Of a stretch of DNA of 64,000 nt, positions 10,519 through 18,104 are shown piece after piece; the first letter of the stretch is position 1, and every line of letters starts with the position of its first letter. Made by a program: the position numbers and the translations under genes. The stretch is from contig JBFWRK010000009.1 of the NCBI GenBank assembly GCA_050248955.1, positions 62,001 to 126,000 on the forward strand, read 5' to 3'. Under the pieces are notes generated by a model. The model was not told where the DNA came from and did not search any database. It worked only from the letters and a program-made list of their open reading frames with translations. The stretch is from JBFWRK01 sp050248955. GTDB lineage: Bacteria; Actinomycetota; Acidimicrobiia; Acidimicrobiales; Ilumatobacteraceae.

Positions 10519-10519
10519 G

Positions 10520-11332
10520 GTGGGCTCGCTCGACGCCAAGGTCGTGATCGTCAGTGGCGGCACGCAGGGACTCGGCGCGGCGACCGTGCGCCACGTGGCG
10601 GCGAGTGGCGCCGCCGGAGTGGTCATCGTCGGACGCGGTGCCGCGCAGGGTCAGGCGCTCGCCGCCGAGATCGAGCGCGACGGCACGCCGGCGTCGTTCG
10701 TACGGGCCGACATGGCCGATCCGGCGGCACCCGCAGCCGTCGTGGCGGCGGCCGACGAGCGCTTCGGCGTCGTCCACGGGCTCGTCAACATCGCCGCGTC
10801 GACCGGCCGGGCGAACGTCTGGACGACCACCGTGGAGCACTGGGACGACATGATGGCGGCGAACGTCCGAGCACCCTTCTTCCTGCTCCAGGGCGTTGCC
10901 GGGATCATGCGTCGCGAACAGGTCGCCGGATCGATCGTCAACATCGGCAGCGTCTCGGGCCATGGTGGGCAGCCGTTCATCCTCCCGTACTGTGTCTCGA
11001 AGGGTGCGCTCGCGGTGATGACGAAGAACGCCGCCTACTCGCTCATGCGCCACCGCATCAGGGTGAACCAGGTCAACCCGGGCTGGATGGACACCGAGGC
11101 TGAGGACGCCGTGCAGCGCCGCTTCCACGGTGCGACGGACGGCTGGCTCGAAGCCGCAGAGTCCGGGCAGCCGTACGGCCGGCTCATCAAGCCGCCCGAG
11201 GTCGCCAAGCTGATCGGGTTCTACCTCTCGGACGACTCCGGGATGATGACCGGCACGGTCGTCGACTACGACCAATCCGTCCAAGGCGCTGGCGACGCCC
11301 CCAAGCCGTCCGTGGAGGAAACACCGTTTTGA
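10520..11332 (+). CDS. Short-chain dehydrogenase/reductase (SDR), likely inositol-pathway linked
   Basis: 270 residues, classical SDR. It has cofactor motif GGTQGLG (about 13-19), an Asn in the VNIAAS strand, a catalytic Ser in NIGSVSG, and Tyr157-x3-Lys161 in YCVSKG. It is presumably a cytoplasmic NAD(P)-dependent oxidoreductase of a polyol or keto sugar. It is the last gene of the run that begins with iolE, separated from iolD by one base (TGAG then GTG at 10520), so it is probably co-transcribed and translationally linked. The substrate is unknown; an inosose/inositol redox step is inferred from context only. Confidence 0.83.
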   Translation: MGSLDAKVVIVSGGTQGLGAATVRHVAASGAAGVVIVGRGAAQGQALAAEIERDGTPASFVRADMADPAAPAAVVAAADERFGVVHGLVNIAASTGRANVWTTTVEHWDDMMAANVRAPFFLLQGVAGIMRREQVAGSIVNIGSVSGHGGQPFILPYCVSKGALAVMTKNAAYSLMRHRIRVNQVNPGWMDTEAEDAVQRRFHGATDGWLEAAESGQPYGRLIKPPEVAKLIGFYLSDDSGMMTGTVVDYDQSVQGAGDAPKPSVEETPF

Positions 11333-11373
11333 CGATCTCGCTCGATCTCCGATTCGCTTCGATCTCGCTCGAT
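11333..11373. repeat. Two direct copies of a 14-base repeat
   Basis: CGATCTCGCTCGAT occurs at 11333-11346 and again at 11360-11373, a 27-base period, directly after the SDR stop codon. The first copy is immediately followed by related CTCGAT-like text. It could be a binding-site array or part of an intergenic repeat. Confidence 0.6.
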
Positions 11374-11420
11374 TGCGGCTCGCCGCTGGCGTTTCCCTCG
11401 CCGCCGCGCTCGCGCTCGTG

Positions 11421-11457
11421 TTCACCTCAGATCAACGATCCGTTGATCTGGCGTGAA
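11421..11457. promoter_or_regulatory. 37-base interrupted palindrome upstream of iolG
   Basis: Inner arms CAGATCAACG (11428-11437) and CGTTGATCTG (11441-11450) are perfect complements around ATC. After a 2-base mismatch, TTCAC (11421-11425) pairs with GTGAA (11453-11457). The element ends 44 bases before the iolG start and follows the end of the inositol operon. It could be an operator for a dimeric regulator, an RNA hairpin ending the upstream transcript (though no T-run follows), or a copy of a dispersed repeat. Confidence 0.55.
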
Positions 11458-11501
11458 CGCGGCACGCCGTGCAGTGGTGCTTTCCTCGATCGGAGCTGTT
11501 G

Positions 11502-12509
11502 ATGACCGTACGCATCGGGGTGTTGGGAGTGGGGCGGATCGGGCGGATGCACGCCGAGTTGCTCGCCCACCGCGTGGAGGGGGCATCGCTGGCGATGGTG
11601 CAGGACGTGAACGGGGTCGCCGCGGCGTCGGTCGGTGGCCATCTCGACGTGCCGTTCACGACCGAAGTCGACGCGATGCTCGCCTCGGACGACGTGGACG
11701 CCGTGGCGATCTGCTCGTCCACCGACACCCATCCGCCGCTGCTCGCCGCCACGGCCGCCGCCGGTAAGGCGATCTTCTGCGAGAAGCCGATCTCGCTCGA
11801 CCTCGGCCAACTCGACGAGGCACTCGCCGCGGTCGCGGCTGCCCGCGTGCCGATCCAGATCGGCTTCAACCGCCGCTTCGACCCAGCCCATCGCTCGGTG
11901 CGGGAGGCGGTCCAGCGGGGCGAGATCGGCGATCTCCACCTCGTGCGGATCACGAGCCGCGACCCCTCGCCGCCGCCGATCGAGTACGTGAAGGTCTCGG
12001 GCGGCATCTTCCTCGACATGACGATCCACGACTTCGACATGGCCCGGTACATCACCGGGAGCGAGGTCGTGGAGGTCTACGCGCGAGGCGCCGTGCGGGT
12101 CGATCCGGAGATCGGCGCGGCCGGTGATGTCGACACGGCCGTCGTCGTGCTGCGCCACGAGGACGGATGCCTCACCACGATCGACAACAGTCGGCAGGCC
12201 GTCTACGGCTACGACCAGCGCGTCGAGGCGTTCGGGTCCGGCGGCATGGCGGCGTCCGAGAACCCACTCGCCCATTCGGGCATCCGCCGCACGGCGAGCG
12301 GCACGTCGGCCCCACTGCTCCCGTTCTTCTTCCTCGATCGCTACATCCCGTCCTACGTCCACGAGTGGGAGGCGTTCGTTTCCTACGTGCGCGACGGCGG
12401 CGAATCGCCGGTGACCGCCCATGACGGGCGGGCGCCGCTGATCATCGGTCTCGCGGCATGGCGGTCGGTCCGCGAGGGGCGGCCGGTCGCGACGTCCGAG
12501 ATCAGCTGA
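11502..12509 (+). CDS. iolG: Inositol 2-dehydrogenase (Gfo/Idh/MocA family)
   Basis: 335 residues, the usual IolG length. IolG oxidises myo-inositol to 2-keto-myo-inositol with NAD+. It has a Rossmann motif GVLGVGRIGRMH near the amino end, signature EKP at 94-96, IGFNRRFDPAH, and the substrate-domain motif DMTIHDFDMARY (Asp172, His176) used in catalysis. These short motifs fit IolG-type enzymes better than the longer paralogue at 7448. The ATG at 11502 has GGAG 7 bases upstream. It is separated from the main operon by a 169-base repeat-rich gap, so it may have its own promoter. Its 3' end faces ppa. Confidence 0.82.
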   Translation: MTVRIGVLGVGRIGRMHAELLAHRVEGASLAMVQDVNGVAAASVGGHLDVPFTTEVDAMLASDDVDAVAICSSTDTHPPLLAATAAAGKAIFCEKPISLDLGQLDEALAAVAAARVPIQIGFNRRFDPAHRSVREAVQRGEIGDLHLVRITSRDPSPPPIEYVKVSGGIFLDMTIHDFDMARYITGSEVVEVYARGAVRVDPEIGAAGDVDTAVVVLRHEDGCLTTIDNSRQAVYGYDQRVEAFGSGGMAASENPLAHSGIRRTASGTSAPLLPFFFLDRYIPSYVHEWEAFVSYVRDGGESPVTAHDGRAPLIIGLAAWRSVREGRPVATSEIS

Positions 12510-12514
12510 GCCGC

Positions 12515-12566
12515 TGGTCGTCAGATGTGGTCGTCGGATCCGGTCGTCGGATCTGGTCGTCAGATG
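12515..12566. repeat. Four tandem copies of a 13-base repeat between iolG and ppa
   Basis: Units start at 12515, 12528, 12541 and 12554 and follow the pattern yGGTCGTCrGATs (copies 1 and 4 identical: TGGTCGTCAGATG). The array fills the whole space between the two convergent genes. Its last copy contains the ppa stop codon (12560-12562 on the minus strand), so the final residues of the pyrophosphatase are encoded by repeat DNA. Confidence 0.85.
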
Positions 12567-13078
12567 GGGTGAGCGCCGCTCGCCCGGAAGTTCGCCCGTC
12601 CGGACTCGATCTCCCGCCAGGCGGCCTTGCGGTTCTCGAAGCCGGCGGTCGCGGCGTACTTGTCCGGTTCGAGCGCCTTGTACACGTCGAAGAAGTGCTT
12701 GATCTCCTCGAGCAGCTCGTCCGGGAGGTCCTTCAGGTCCTCGACACCCTTCCAGCGGGGCTCCTTCGGAGGCACGCAGATGAGCTTCGCGTCGGGTCCG
12801 GCCTCGTCCTGCATCCAGAGCAGGCCGACCGGCCGCGCCTCGACCCACACGCCCGGGTAGACCGGGTCTTCCAGCAGCACGAGGGCGTCGAGCGGGTCGC
12901 CGTCGCCGCTGAGGGTGTCGGGCACGAAGCCGTAGTCCGCCGGGTAGGTCGTGGCCGTGAAGAGTCGCCGGTCGAGGAACACCCGTCCTGTGTCGTGCTC
13001 GATCTCGTACTTGTTCCTGCTCCCTCTCGGGATCTCGATCACGACGTGGATGCAGCCCTCGCGGGGCACGTTTGCCAT
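12560..13078 (-). CDS. ppa: Inorganic pyrophosphatase
   Basis: 172 residues, the size of soluble family I bacterial enzymes. It hydrolyses PPi to phosphate and pulls biosynthetic reactions forward. Recognisable are EIPRGSRNKYEIEHDTG, the Tyr-rich TYPADYGFVPDT segment, the Asp cluster GDGDPLDALVL that binds Mg, and a late DLPDELLEEIKHFFDVYKALEPDK segment. The start is set at the ATG giving MANVPREG; an upstream in-frame codon would add six residues not expected for the family. The carboxy terminus extends into the 13-base repeat array. Confidence 0.95.
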   Translation of the reverse strand: MANVPREGCIHVVIEIPRGSRNKYEIEHDTGRVFLDRRLFTATTYPADYGFVPDTLSGDGDPLDALVLLEDPVYPGVWVEARPVGLLWMQDEAGPDAKLICVPPKEPRWKGVEDLKDLPDELLEEIKHFFDVYKALEPDKYAATAGFENRKAAWREIESGRANFRASGAHPI

Positions 13079-13126
13079 AGCGGGGAATGCTGGCACAGCA
13101 TGGGACGCGGGACGGCCTCGCCACCG

Positions 13127-13141
13127 AACACGGTCCGTGTT
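13127..13141. promoter_or_regulatory. 15-base perfect palindrome between divergent ppa and alaC-like genes
   Basis: AACACGGTCCGTGTT is a perfect inverted repeat of 7-base arms around T. It lies 48 bases upstream of the ppa start and 37 bases upstream of the alaC-like -10 element, a position suited to an operator for either gene. The regulator is unknown. Confidence 0.4.
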
Positions 13142-13178
13142 GCCCAGCTATTTGCCGGGGTGAGTCCCCGCCGCCCGA

Positions 13179-13184
13179 TAGCGT
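13179..13184 (+). promoter_or_regulatory. -10 element, leaderless promoter for the AlaC-like aminotransferase
   Basis: TAGCGT fits TANNNT and sits 9 bases before the ATG at 13194. No Shine-Dalgarno sequence fits in the gap, so transcription probably starts at or next to the start codon. Confidence 0.55.
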
Positions 13185-13193
13185 CGGTCCCCT

Positions 13194-14396
13194 ATGGAGT
13201 TCCGCCGGATCACGAACCTGCCGCCGTACGTCTTCACCATCATCAATGGTCTGAAGATCGAGGCACGGCGAGCAGGCGCCGACGTGATCGACCTCGGGTT
13301 CGGCAACCCCGACATCCCCTCGCCGGCGATCGCCGTCGAGAAGCTCGCCGAGGCGGCGCAGATCCCGCGGAACCACCGGTACTCGCTCTCGCGCGGCCTG
13401 CCGAAGCTGCGCGAAGCCGTCGCCGCGTTGTACGAGCGCAAGTGGGGCGTGCACCTCGACCCCGAGCTCGAGATCACGAACACGATCGGGTCCAAGGAGG
13501 GCTTCTCGCACCTGATGTGGGTCCTGCTCGAGCGCGGTGACGCGGCGATCGTGCCGAGCCCCAGCTACCCGATCCACATCTACGGTCCGCTGTTCGCCGG
13601 CGCCGACCTCCGTCAGGTGCCGATGCGCTCGCTGTCCGACCCGAAGGTCCAGGAGGACTTCACCGGCGACTTCTTCGAGAGCCTCGAGAACGCGTGGAAC
13701 GTCGGCTGGCCGAAGCCCCGAGTGCTCGTGATCTCGTTCCCGCACAACCCGACGGGGTCCTGCGTGGACCTCGACTTCATGCAGCGGGTGGTCGACTTCT
13801 GTCGCGAGCGGGAGATGATCGTCGTCCACGACTTCGCCTATGCCGACGTCGGCTTCGACGGCTACGAACCGCCCTCGATCCTCCAGGCCGAAGGCGCGAG
13901 GGAGTGCGCGGTCGAGCTCTACTCGATGACCAAGAGCTTCTCGATGGCGGGCTGGCGCTGCGCGTTCCTGCTCGGCAACCAGGAGGTCGTGCAGGCGCTC
14001 GTCAAGCTCAAGAGCTACCTCGACTACGGCATGTTCCAACCCGTCCAGATCGCCGCCACGGTGACGATGAACGAGGCGCCGGACTACCCGAACGAAGTCC
14101 GTGCGATCTACGAGAGCCGGCGTGACACGCTGATCGACGGGCTGTCGCGCATCGGCTGGGAGATCCCGAAGCCGAAGGGCACGATGTTCGTGTGGGCGCC
14201 GATCCCGGAGCCGTACAAGGACCTCGACTCGGTGGAGTTCTGCTCGCTGATGGTCCGTGATTGCGACGTCGCGCTGTCGCCCGGCCTCGGGTTCGGCCCG
14301 GGCGGCGAGGGCTTCGTGCGCTTCGCGCTCATCGAGAACGAGAAGCGCATCGCCCAGGGCGTACGCAACCTCAAACGCGGCCTCACGAAGCTCTGA
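13194..14396 (+). CDS. alaC: AlaC-like pyridoxal-phosphate aminotransferase
   Basis: 400 residues, fold-type I class I/II aminotransferase. The sequence resembles E. coli AlaC (glutamate-pyruvate aminotransferase) from end to end: RITNLPPYVF at the start, NHRYSLSRGLPKLREA, TIGSKEGFSHLM, PSPSYPIHIYG, FPHNPTGSCV, VVHDFAYADV and the PLP-lysine motif SMTKSFSMAGWR with Lys247. A late RFALIENEKRI motif binds the substrate carboxylate. It probably makes alanine from pyruvate and glutamate. Other transaminases of the family (aspartate, LL-diaminopimelate) are less likely. It is divergent from ppa and followed 89 bases on by an ACT-domain gene. Confidence 0.85.
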   Translation: MEFRRITNLPPYVFTIINGLKIEARRAGADVIDLGFGNPDIPSPAIAVEKLAEAAQIPRNHRYSLSRGLPKLREAVAALYERKWGVHLDPELEITNTIGSKEGFSHLMWVLLERGDAAIVPSPSYPIHIYGPLFAGADLRQVPMRSLSDPKVQEDFTGDFFESLENAWNVGWPKPRVLVISFPHNPTGSCVDLDFMQRVVDFCREREMIVVHDFAYADVGFDGYEPPSILQAEGARECAVELYSMTKSFSMAGWRCAFLLGNQEVVQALVKLKSYLDYGMFQPVQIAATVTMNEAPDYPNEVRAIYESRRDTLIDGLSRIGWEIPKPKGTMFVWAPIPEPYKDLDSVEFCSLMVRDCDVALSPGLGFGPGGEGFVRFALIENEKRIAQGVRNLKRGLTKL

Positions 14397-14471
14397 TCAT
14401 CGTGCAACGCCCGGAATCGAGCGTTCACGCGCTCGTCAAGATCCCGTCATCTCGCGCGCATGATGCGCCGA

Positions 14472-14477
14472 TAGCTT
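14472..14477 (+). promoter_or_regulatory. -10 element, leaderless promoter for the ACT-domain gene
   Basis: TAGCTT lies 8 bases before the GTG at 14486. The layout copies the alaC promoter (GATAGC then a pyrimidine-rich gap). It supports 14486, not the upstream GTG at 14402, as the true start. Confidence 0.5.
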
Positions 14478-14485
14478 CCGTTCCT

Positions 14486-15124
14486 GTGCTGACGTACGTG
14501 GTTCGGGTCTGGGTACCCGACCGTCCCGGTGCGCTGGGACAGGTTGCCAGTCGGATCGGAGCCGTGCACGGCGACGTGGTCGGCATCGACATCCTCGAAC
14601 GCGGAGCGGGCATGGCGATCGACGAGCTCGTGGTCACGCTCGCGTCGGACGACCTCGTCGACCTGCTGGTGAGCGAGATCGGCGAGGTGGACGGCGTCGC
14701 TGTCGAGGAGATCCGCCCGGTTGCCGCCGGTCGCCCGGAGACCGCGATCGTCGCGCTCGAGATCGCCGCCCGGCTCGTCGAGCTCGAGCCGCACAAGATG
14801 CTGGACGGACTGTGCGTCGAGACCCGTGACTTCCTCGAGGCCGATTGGGTCGTCGCCATGTCGACGGCGGACGAGCGGCTGCTCGTGGAGCTCGGCGCGG
14901 CTCCTGCTGTGGACTGGCTCGGCGCGTTCATCATCGGCAGCCGGCACCTCGAACCGACGCAGCAGCACGAGACCGCCCCACACGATCTCGCCTGGGCGTC
15001 GCTCGACGGGCACGACGTGGCGGTCGTCGCCGGTCGGGCCACGCGGGCCTTCCGCTCCCGCGAACGCCAGCAGCTCGACGTGTTCGGCCGGATCGCCGGA
15101 GGGCTACTTCGCCCAGCCGCGTGA
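14486..15124 (+). CDS. ACT-domain protein of unknown function
   Basis: 212 residues from the GTG at 14486; an upstream GTG at 14402 would add 28 residues without family character. The amino end is a clear ACT ligand-binding fold (VWVPDRPGALGQVASRIG followed by VVGIDILERG). These domains usually sense amino acids. The remaining ~130 residues (from about EIAARLVELEPHKML) are GAF-like in composition but not confidently assigned. No enzymatic motif is seen. It follows the AlaC-like gene, so a role in amino-acid-responsive control is plausible but unproven. Its 3' end overlaps glpK tail-to-tail by 21 bases. Confidence 0.65.
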   Translation: MLTYVVRVWVPDRPGALGQVASRIGAVHGDVVGIDILERGAGMAIDELVVTLASDDLVDLLVSEIGEVDGVAVEEIRPVAAGRPETAIVALEIAARLVELEPHKMLDGLCVETRDFLEADWVVAMSTADERLLVELGAAPAVDWLGAFIIGSRHLEPTQQHETAPHDLAWASLDGHDVAVVAGRATRAFRSRERQQLDVFGRIAGGLLRPAA

Positions 15125-16579
15125 GCGCTCCACGGCCCGCAGCCACGTCTGGTGCGCGGCGTCGGCGGTGGTTCGGTCGTCGGCGGGCCGGACCTCGAGG
15201 TCGAGCATCCAGCGTTCGGTGATCGCGGCGAGCGACGGCCAGACGCCTTCCGCCAGCCCGGCGAGGAACGCGGCGCCGAGTGCGGTCGTCTCCTGGTCGA
15301 CGGGACGCCGGACCGTGACGCCGAGCTGGTCGGCCTGCAGCTGCAGGAGGAGGTCCATCACGCTCGCCCCGCCGTCGACGCGCAGGTCTTTCACGGGTGT
15401 TCCGGATGCAGCCGCCATCGCGTCGACGGCATCGCGCGTCTGGAACGCCATCGCCTCGACGACCGCGCGGGCGAGGTGCGCCGCCGTGGTGCCGCGGGTG
15501 ATGCCGACGATCGTGCCGCGTGCGTGCGGGTCCCACCACGGGCTCCCGAGACCGGTGAAGGCCGGGACGACGACGACCCCGCCCGTGTCGGGCACGCTGG
15601 CTGCGAGCGGCCCGACCTCTGCCGCCGACGCGATGACGCCGAGGCCGTCGCGGAGCCATTGGACCGCGGCGCCGGTGACGAAGATCGCGCCTTCCAGCGC
15701 GTACGCCGTCGTGCCGTCCGCCAGGGTCCACGCGACGGTGGTCAGCATGCCTTCCGTCGGCTCGGGGCAGGTCGATCCGACGTTCATCAGGACGAAGCTG
15801 CCCGTGCCGTAGGTGTTCTTCGCCATGCCGGGTTCGAAGCAGGCCTGCCCGAACAACGCCGCCTGCTGGTCGCCGGCGATCCCGGACACGGGGATGCCGG
15901 CCGGTGCGCCGCACCGATCGGAGGTGAGCCCGAAGCGACCGCTCGACGGCAGCACCTCGGGCAGCGCACGCCGTGGCACGCCGAGCAGATCGCACAGCTC
16001 GCCGCTCCAGGCGAGCGAGCGGATGTCGTACAGCATCGTGCGGCTCGCGTTCGACGGGTCGGTGGCGAAGACCTCGCCACCGGTCAGGTTCCACAGGATC
16101 CAGGCGTCGACCGTACCGAGCGCGAGGTCGTCGCCCGCGGCGACGCCGCCCTCGCCGAGCAGCCACGCCATCTTCGTGCCGGAGAAGTACGGGTCGAGCA
16201 CGAGCCCCGTGCGCGACCGGACGAGATCGAGATGCCCGGCGGCGGTGAGCGCCTCGCACCGGTCGGCGGTACGGCGGTCCTGCCAGACGATCGCCCGGTG
16301 CAACGGTCGCCCGGTCGACCTGCTCCAGGCGACCACCGTCTCACGCTGGTTCGTGATGCCGATCGCCGCGATCTCGTCGCCGCCGAGGCGACCGACGACG
16401 TCCATCAGCGTCGCCAGCACCGCCTGCCAGATCTCGTCCGCGTCGTGCTCGACCCATCCGGGGCGCGGGTAGTGCTGCGTGAACTCCTGGTACGCGGCGA
16501 CGGTCTCGCGACCGTCCTCGAACACGGCACGGCTGCGCACACCGGTGGTGCCGGCGTCGATCGCGATCACGGTCCCCAT
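15104..16579 (-). CDS. glpK: Glycerol kinase
   Basis: 491 residues of the FGGY carbohydrate kinase family. GlpK phosphorylates glycerol to glycerol-3-phosphate. Motifs are the phosphate-binding DAGTTGVRSRAVF at the start, FTQHYPRPGWVEHD, the glycerol-contacting GITNQRETVVAW, DAWILWNLTGG, GIAGDQQAALFGQ, and the second FGGY signature DGGASVMDLLLQLQADQLG near 385-403. The ATG at 16579 is preceded 9 bases upstream by TAACGT, so the mRNA looks leaderless. No glpF or glpD is adjacent. The gene end overlaps the ACT gene on the other strand. Confidence 0.93.
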   Translation of the reverse strand: MGTVIAIDAGTTGVRSRAVFEDGRETVAAYQEFTQHYPRPGWVEHDADEIWQAVLATLMDVVGRLGGDEIAAIGITNQRETVVAWSRSTGRPLHRAIVWQDRRTADRCEALTAAGHLDLVRSRTGLVLDPYFSGTKMAWLLGEGGVAAGDDLALGTVDAWILWNLTGGEVFATDPSNASRTMLYDIRSLAWSGELCDLLGVPRRALPEVLPSSGRFGLTSDRCGAPAGIPVSGIAGDQQAALFGQACFEPGMAKNTYGTGSFVLMNVGSTCPEPTEGMLTTVAWTLADGTTAYALEGAIFVTGAAVQWLRDGLGVIASAAEVGPLAASVPDTGGVVVVPAFTGLGSPWWDPHARGTIVGITRGTTAAHLARAVVEAMAFQTRDAVDAMAAASGTPVKDLRVDGGASVMDLLLQLQADQLGVTVRRPVDQETTALGAAFLAGLAEGVWPSLAAITERWMLDLEVRPADDRTTADAAHQTWLRAVERSRGWAK

Positions 16580-16588
16580 GGGCGCAGG

Positions 16589-16594
16589 ACGTTA
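16589..16594 (-). promoter_or_regulatory. -10 element, leaderless promoter for glpK
   Basis: On the minus strand TAACGT lies 9 bases before the glpK ATG (16579). It sits inside the 28-base gap after the small membrane-protein gene, so glpK probably has its own start even if read-through also occurs. Confidence 0.5.
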
Positions 16595-16607
16595 GCGGTG
16601 GCGAGGT

Positions 16608-17000
16608 TCAGCGCTTCCGGTTGCGCGTGGTCCGGCGCGGGTGCTGCGTCGGACCGGTCGTGGTCCGGCGGGTGGGCGCCGGGCGATGGCGCGGTCCGTG
16701 CGTCGCCGAGCTCGACGAGGTCGACGCGCCCTTCGCCGCCGGCGCTCGAGCGGCGAGGCGCTCGGCGCGCAACGCCGCGTTCTCCTCGCGGCTGCGCAGG
16801 ATCGGCAGGTTCCAGCCGAACTTCGTCATCACGACCATCACCGACGTCGCGAGCACCAGGCCGATCACGAGCCCGGGGACGGCCTCGGCGAAACGATCGG
16901 CGTTCGTCGCCGCCGTGATCGCGACCATCACCGCCGCGTAGATCCCGAGATAGGTGAGCAATCGCTTCCAGGGAACGCGACGACTGGAGTCCCAAGCCAT
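16608..17000 (-). CDS. Small membrane protein with two predicted helices, unknown function
   Basis: 130 residues from the ATG giving MAWDSSRRVPWKR. Two hydrophobic stretches (about LLTYLGIYAAVMVAITAA and AVPGLVIGLVLATSVMVV) are followed by a short Glu/Arg-rich helix and a basic, Thr/Arg/Pro-rich tail. That pattern suggests an inner-membrane protein with a cytoplasmic tail. No family was recognised. It is divergent from pfkA and lies 28 bases upstream of glpK on the same strand. The tail composition is low complexity, so the last ~45 residues are probably disordered. Confidence 0.6.
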   Translation of the reverse strand: MAWDSSRRVPWKRLLTYLGIYAAVMVAITAATNADRFAEAVPGLVIGLVLATSVMVVMTKFGWNLPILRSREENAALRAERLAARAPAAKGASTSSSSATHGPRHRPAPTRRTTTGPTQHPRRTTRNRKR

Positions 17001-17032
17001 GGAACCGCTTCTTATCACCCCGACGCGTCGCC

Positions 17033-17038
17033 TACCTT
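17033..17038 (+). promoter_or_regulatory. -10 element, leaderless promoter for pfkA
   Basis: TACCTT lies 6 bases before the pfkA ATG (17045). A perfect 10-base palindrome CGACGCGTCG (17021-17030) abuts it upstream and could be a binding site. Confidence 0.5.
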
Positions 17039-17044
17039 CTCCGC

Positions 17045-18079
17045 ATGCGCGTCGGGATGTTGACTGGAGGTGGAGACTGCCCAGGTCTCAACGCCGTCAT
17101 CCGCGCGATCGTCCGCAAGGGCGAGATGAACTACGGCGACGAGCTGATCGGCTTCTTCGACGCCTGGGACGGCGTGCTGAAGCAGGAGATCATGACGCTC
17201 GACGTCCGTTCGCTGCGGGGCATGCTGCCGAAGGGTGGCACGCTGCTCGGCACGAAGCGGGGCAGCCCCTACGACCACCCGGACGGGATCGAGCGAGTGC
17301 GTCAGACGTTCGCCGAGCTCGAGCTCGACGGGCTGATCGTGATCGGTGGCAACGGATCGCTGACGGTTGCGTCGATGCTGTACGAGGACACCGGCCTGCC
17401 GATCGTCGGTGTGCCGAAGACGATCGACAACGACATCGTCGGCACCGACGTGACGTTCGGGTTCCACACGGCGGTGCAGATCGCCACCGACGCGATCGAC
17501 CGGCTGCACACGACGGCCGAGAGCCACGACCGCGTGATGGTCGTCGAGGTGATGGGTCGCGACGCCGGCTGGATCGCCACCTACGCCGGGATCGCGGGTG
17601 GCGCGACGGTGATCCTGATCCCCGAGCGACCCTTCGACATCGATCGGGTCTGCCACGTGATCGAGCAGCGCCACCAACGCGGGCGCTTCGCCTCGATCGT
17701 GGTCGTCGCAGAAGGCGCGATACCCGTCGAGGGCACGCTCGAACCGCTCGATCTCGGCATGGACCGCTTCGGCCATCGGCGCCTCGGCGGCGTGGCGTGG
17801 ACGCTCGCGCCCGAGATCGAACGGCGAACGGGTTTCGAGGCCAGGGTGGTGCAGATCGGCCACGTGCAGCGCGGCGGCACGCCGAACGCCTACGACCGCG
17901 TGCTGTCGACCAGGTACGGGCTGGCTGCGATCGACGCCGTCCACGACCGTGCGTGGGGCGAGATGGTCGTGCTCCGGGCGACGAAGATCACGCGGGCGCC
18001 GCTCACCGAGGCCCTCGGCAAGACGAGGACACTCGACATGGCGCTCTACCACGACGTCGCCGAGATCTTCTTCGGCTGA
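17045..18079 (+). CDS. pfkA: 6-phosphofructokinase (group III type)
   Basis: 344 residues, cytoplasmic glycolytic enzyme making fructose-1,6-bisphosphate. The start MRVGMLTGGGDCPGLNAVIR and VMGRDAGWIATYAG are characteristic. Donor-selecting positions are GGNGS (residues 101-105) and PKTIDND (124-130). Gly104, rather than Asp, favours ATP over pyrophosphate, whereas the following Lys is the variant shared by group III ATP and PPi enzymes. Asn at 103 replaces the usual Asp/Glu. Substrate motifs TDVTFGFHTA and VQRGGTPNAYDR are intact. The gene appears monocistronic and convergent with the lpqB-like gene. Confidence 0.9.
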   Translation: MRVGMLTGGGDCPGLNAVIRAIVRKGEMNYGDELIGFFDAWDGVLKQEIMTLDVRSLRGMLPKGGTLLGTKRGSPYDHPDGIERVRQTFAELELDGLIVIGGNGSLTVASMLYEDTGLPIVGVPKTIDNDIVGTDVTFGFHTAVQIATDAIDRLHTTAESHDRVMVVEVMGRDAGWIATYAGIAGGATVILIPERPFDIDRVCHVIEQRHQRGRFASIVVVAEGAIPVEGTLEPLDLGMDRFGHRRLGGVAWTLAPEIERRTGFEARVVQIGHVQRGGTPNAYDRVLSTRYGLAAIDAVHDRAWGEMVVLRATKITRAPLTEALGKTRTLDMALYHDVAEIFFG

Positions 18080-18104
18080 CGCGGCACGCCGCAGGAGCGC
18101 TCGC

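Noticed and set aside
14402..14485. GTG at 14402 as the ACT-protein start.
   Set aside because: The added 28 residues are not ACT-like, and the -10 hexamer at 14472-14477 would lie inside the coding region; the GTG at 14486 fits both.
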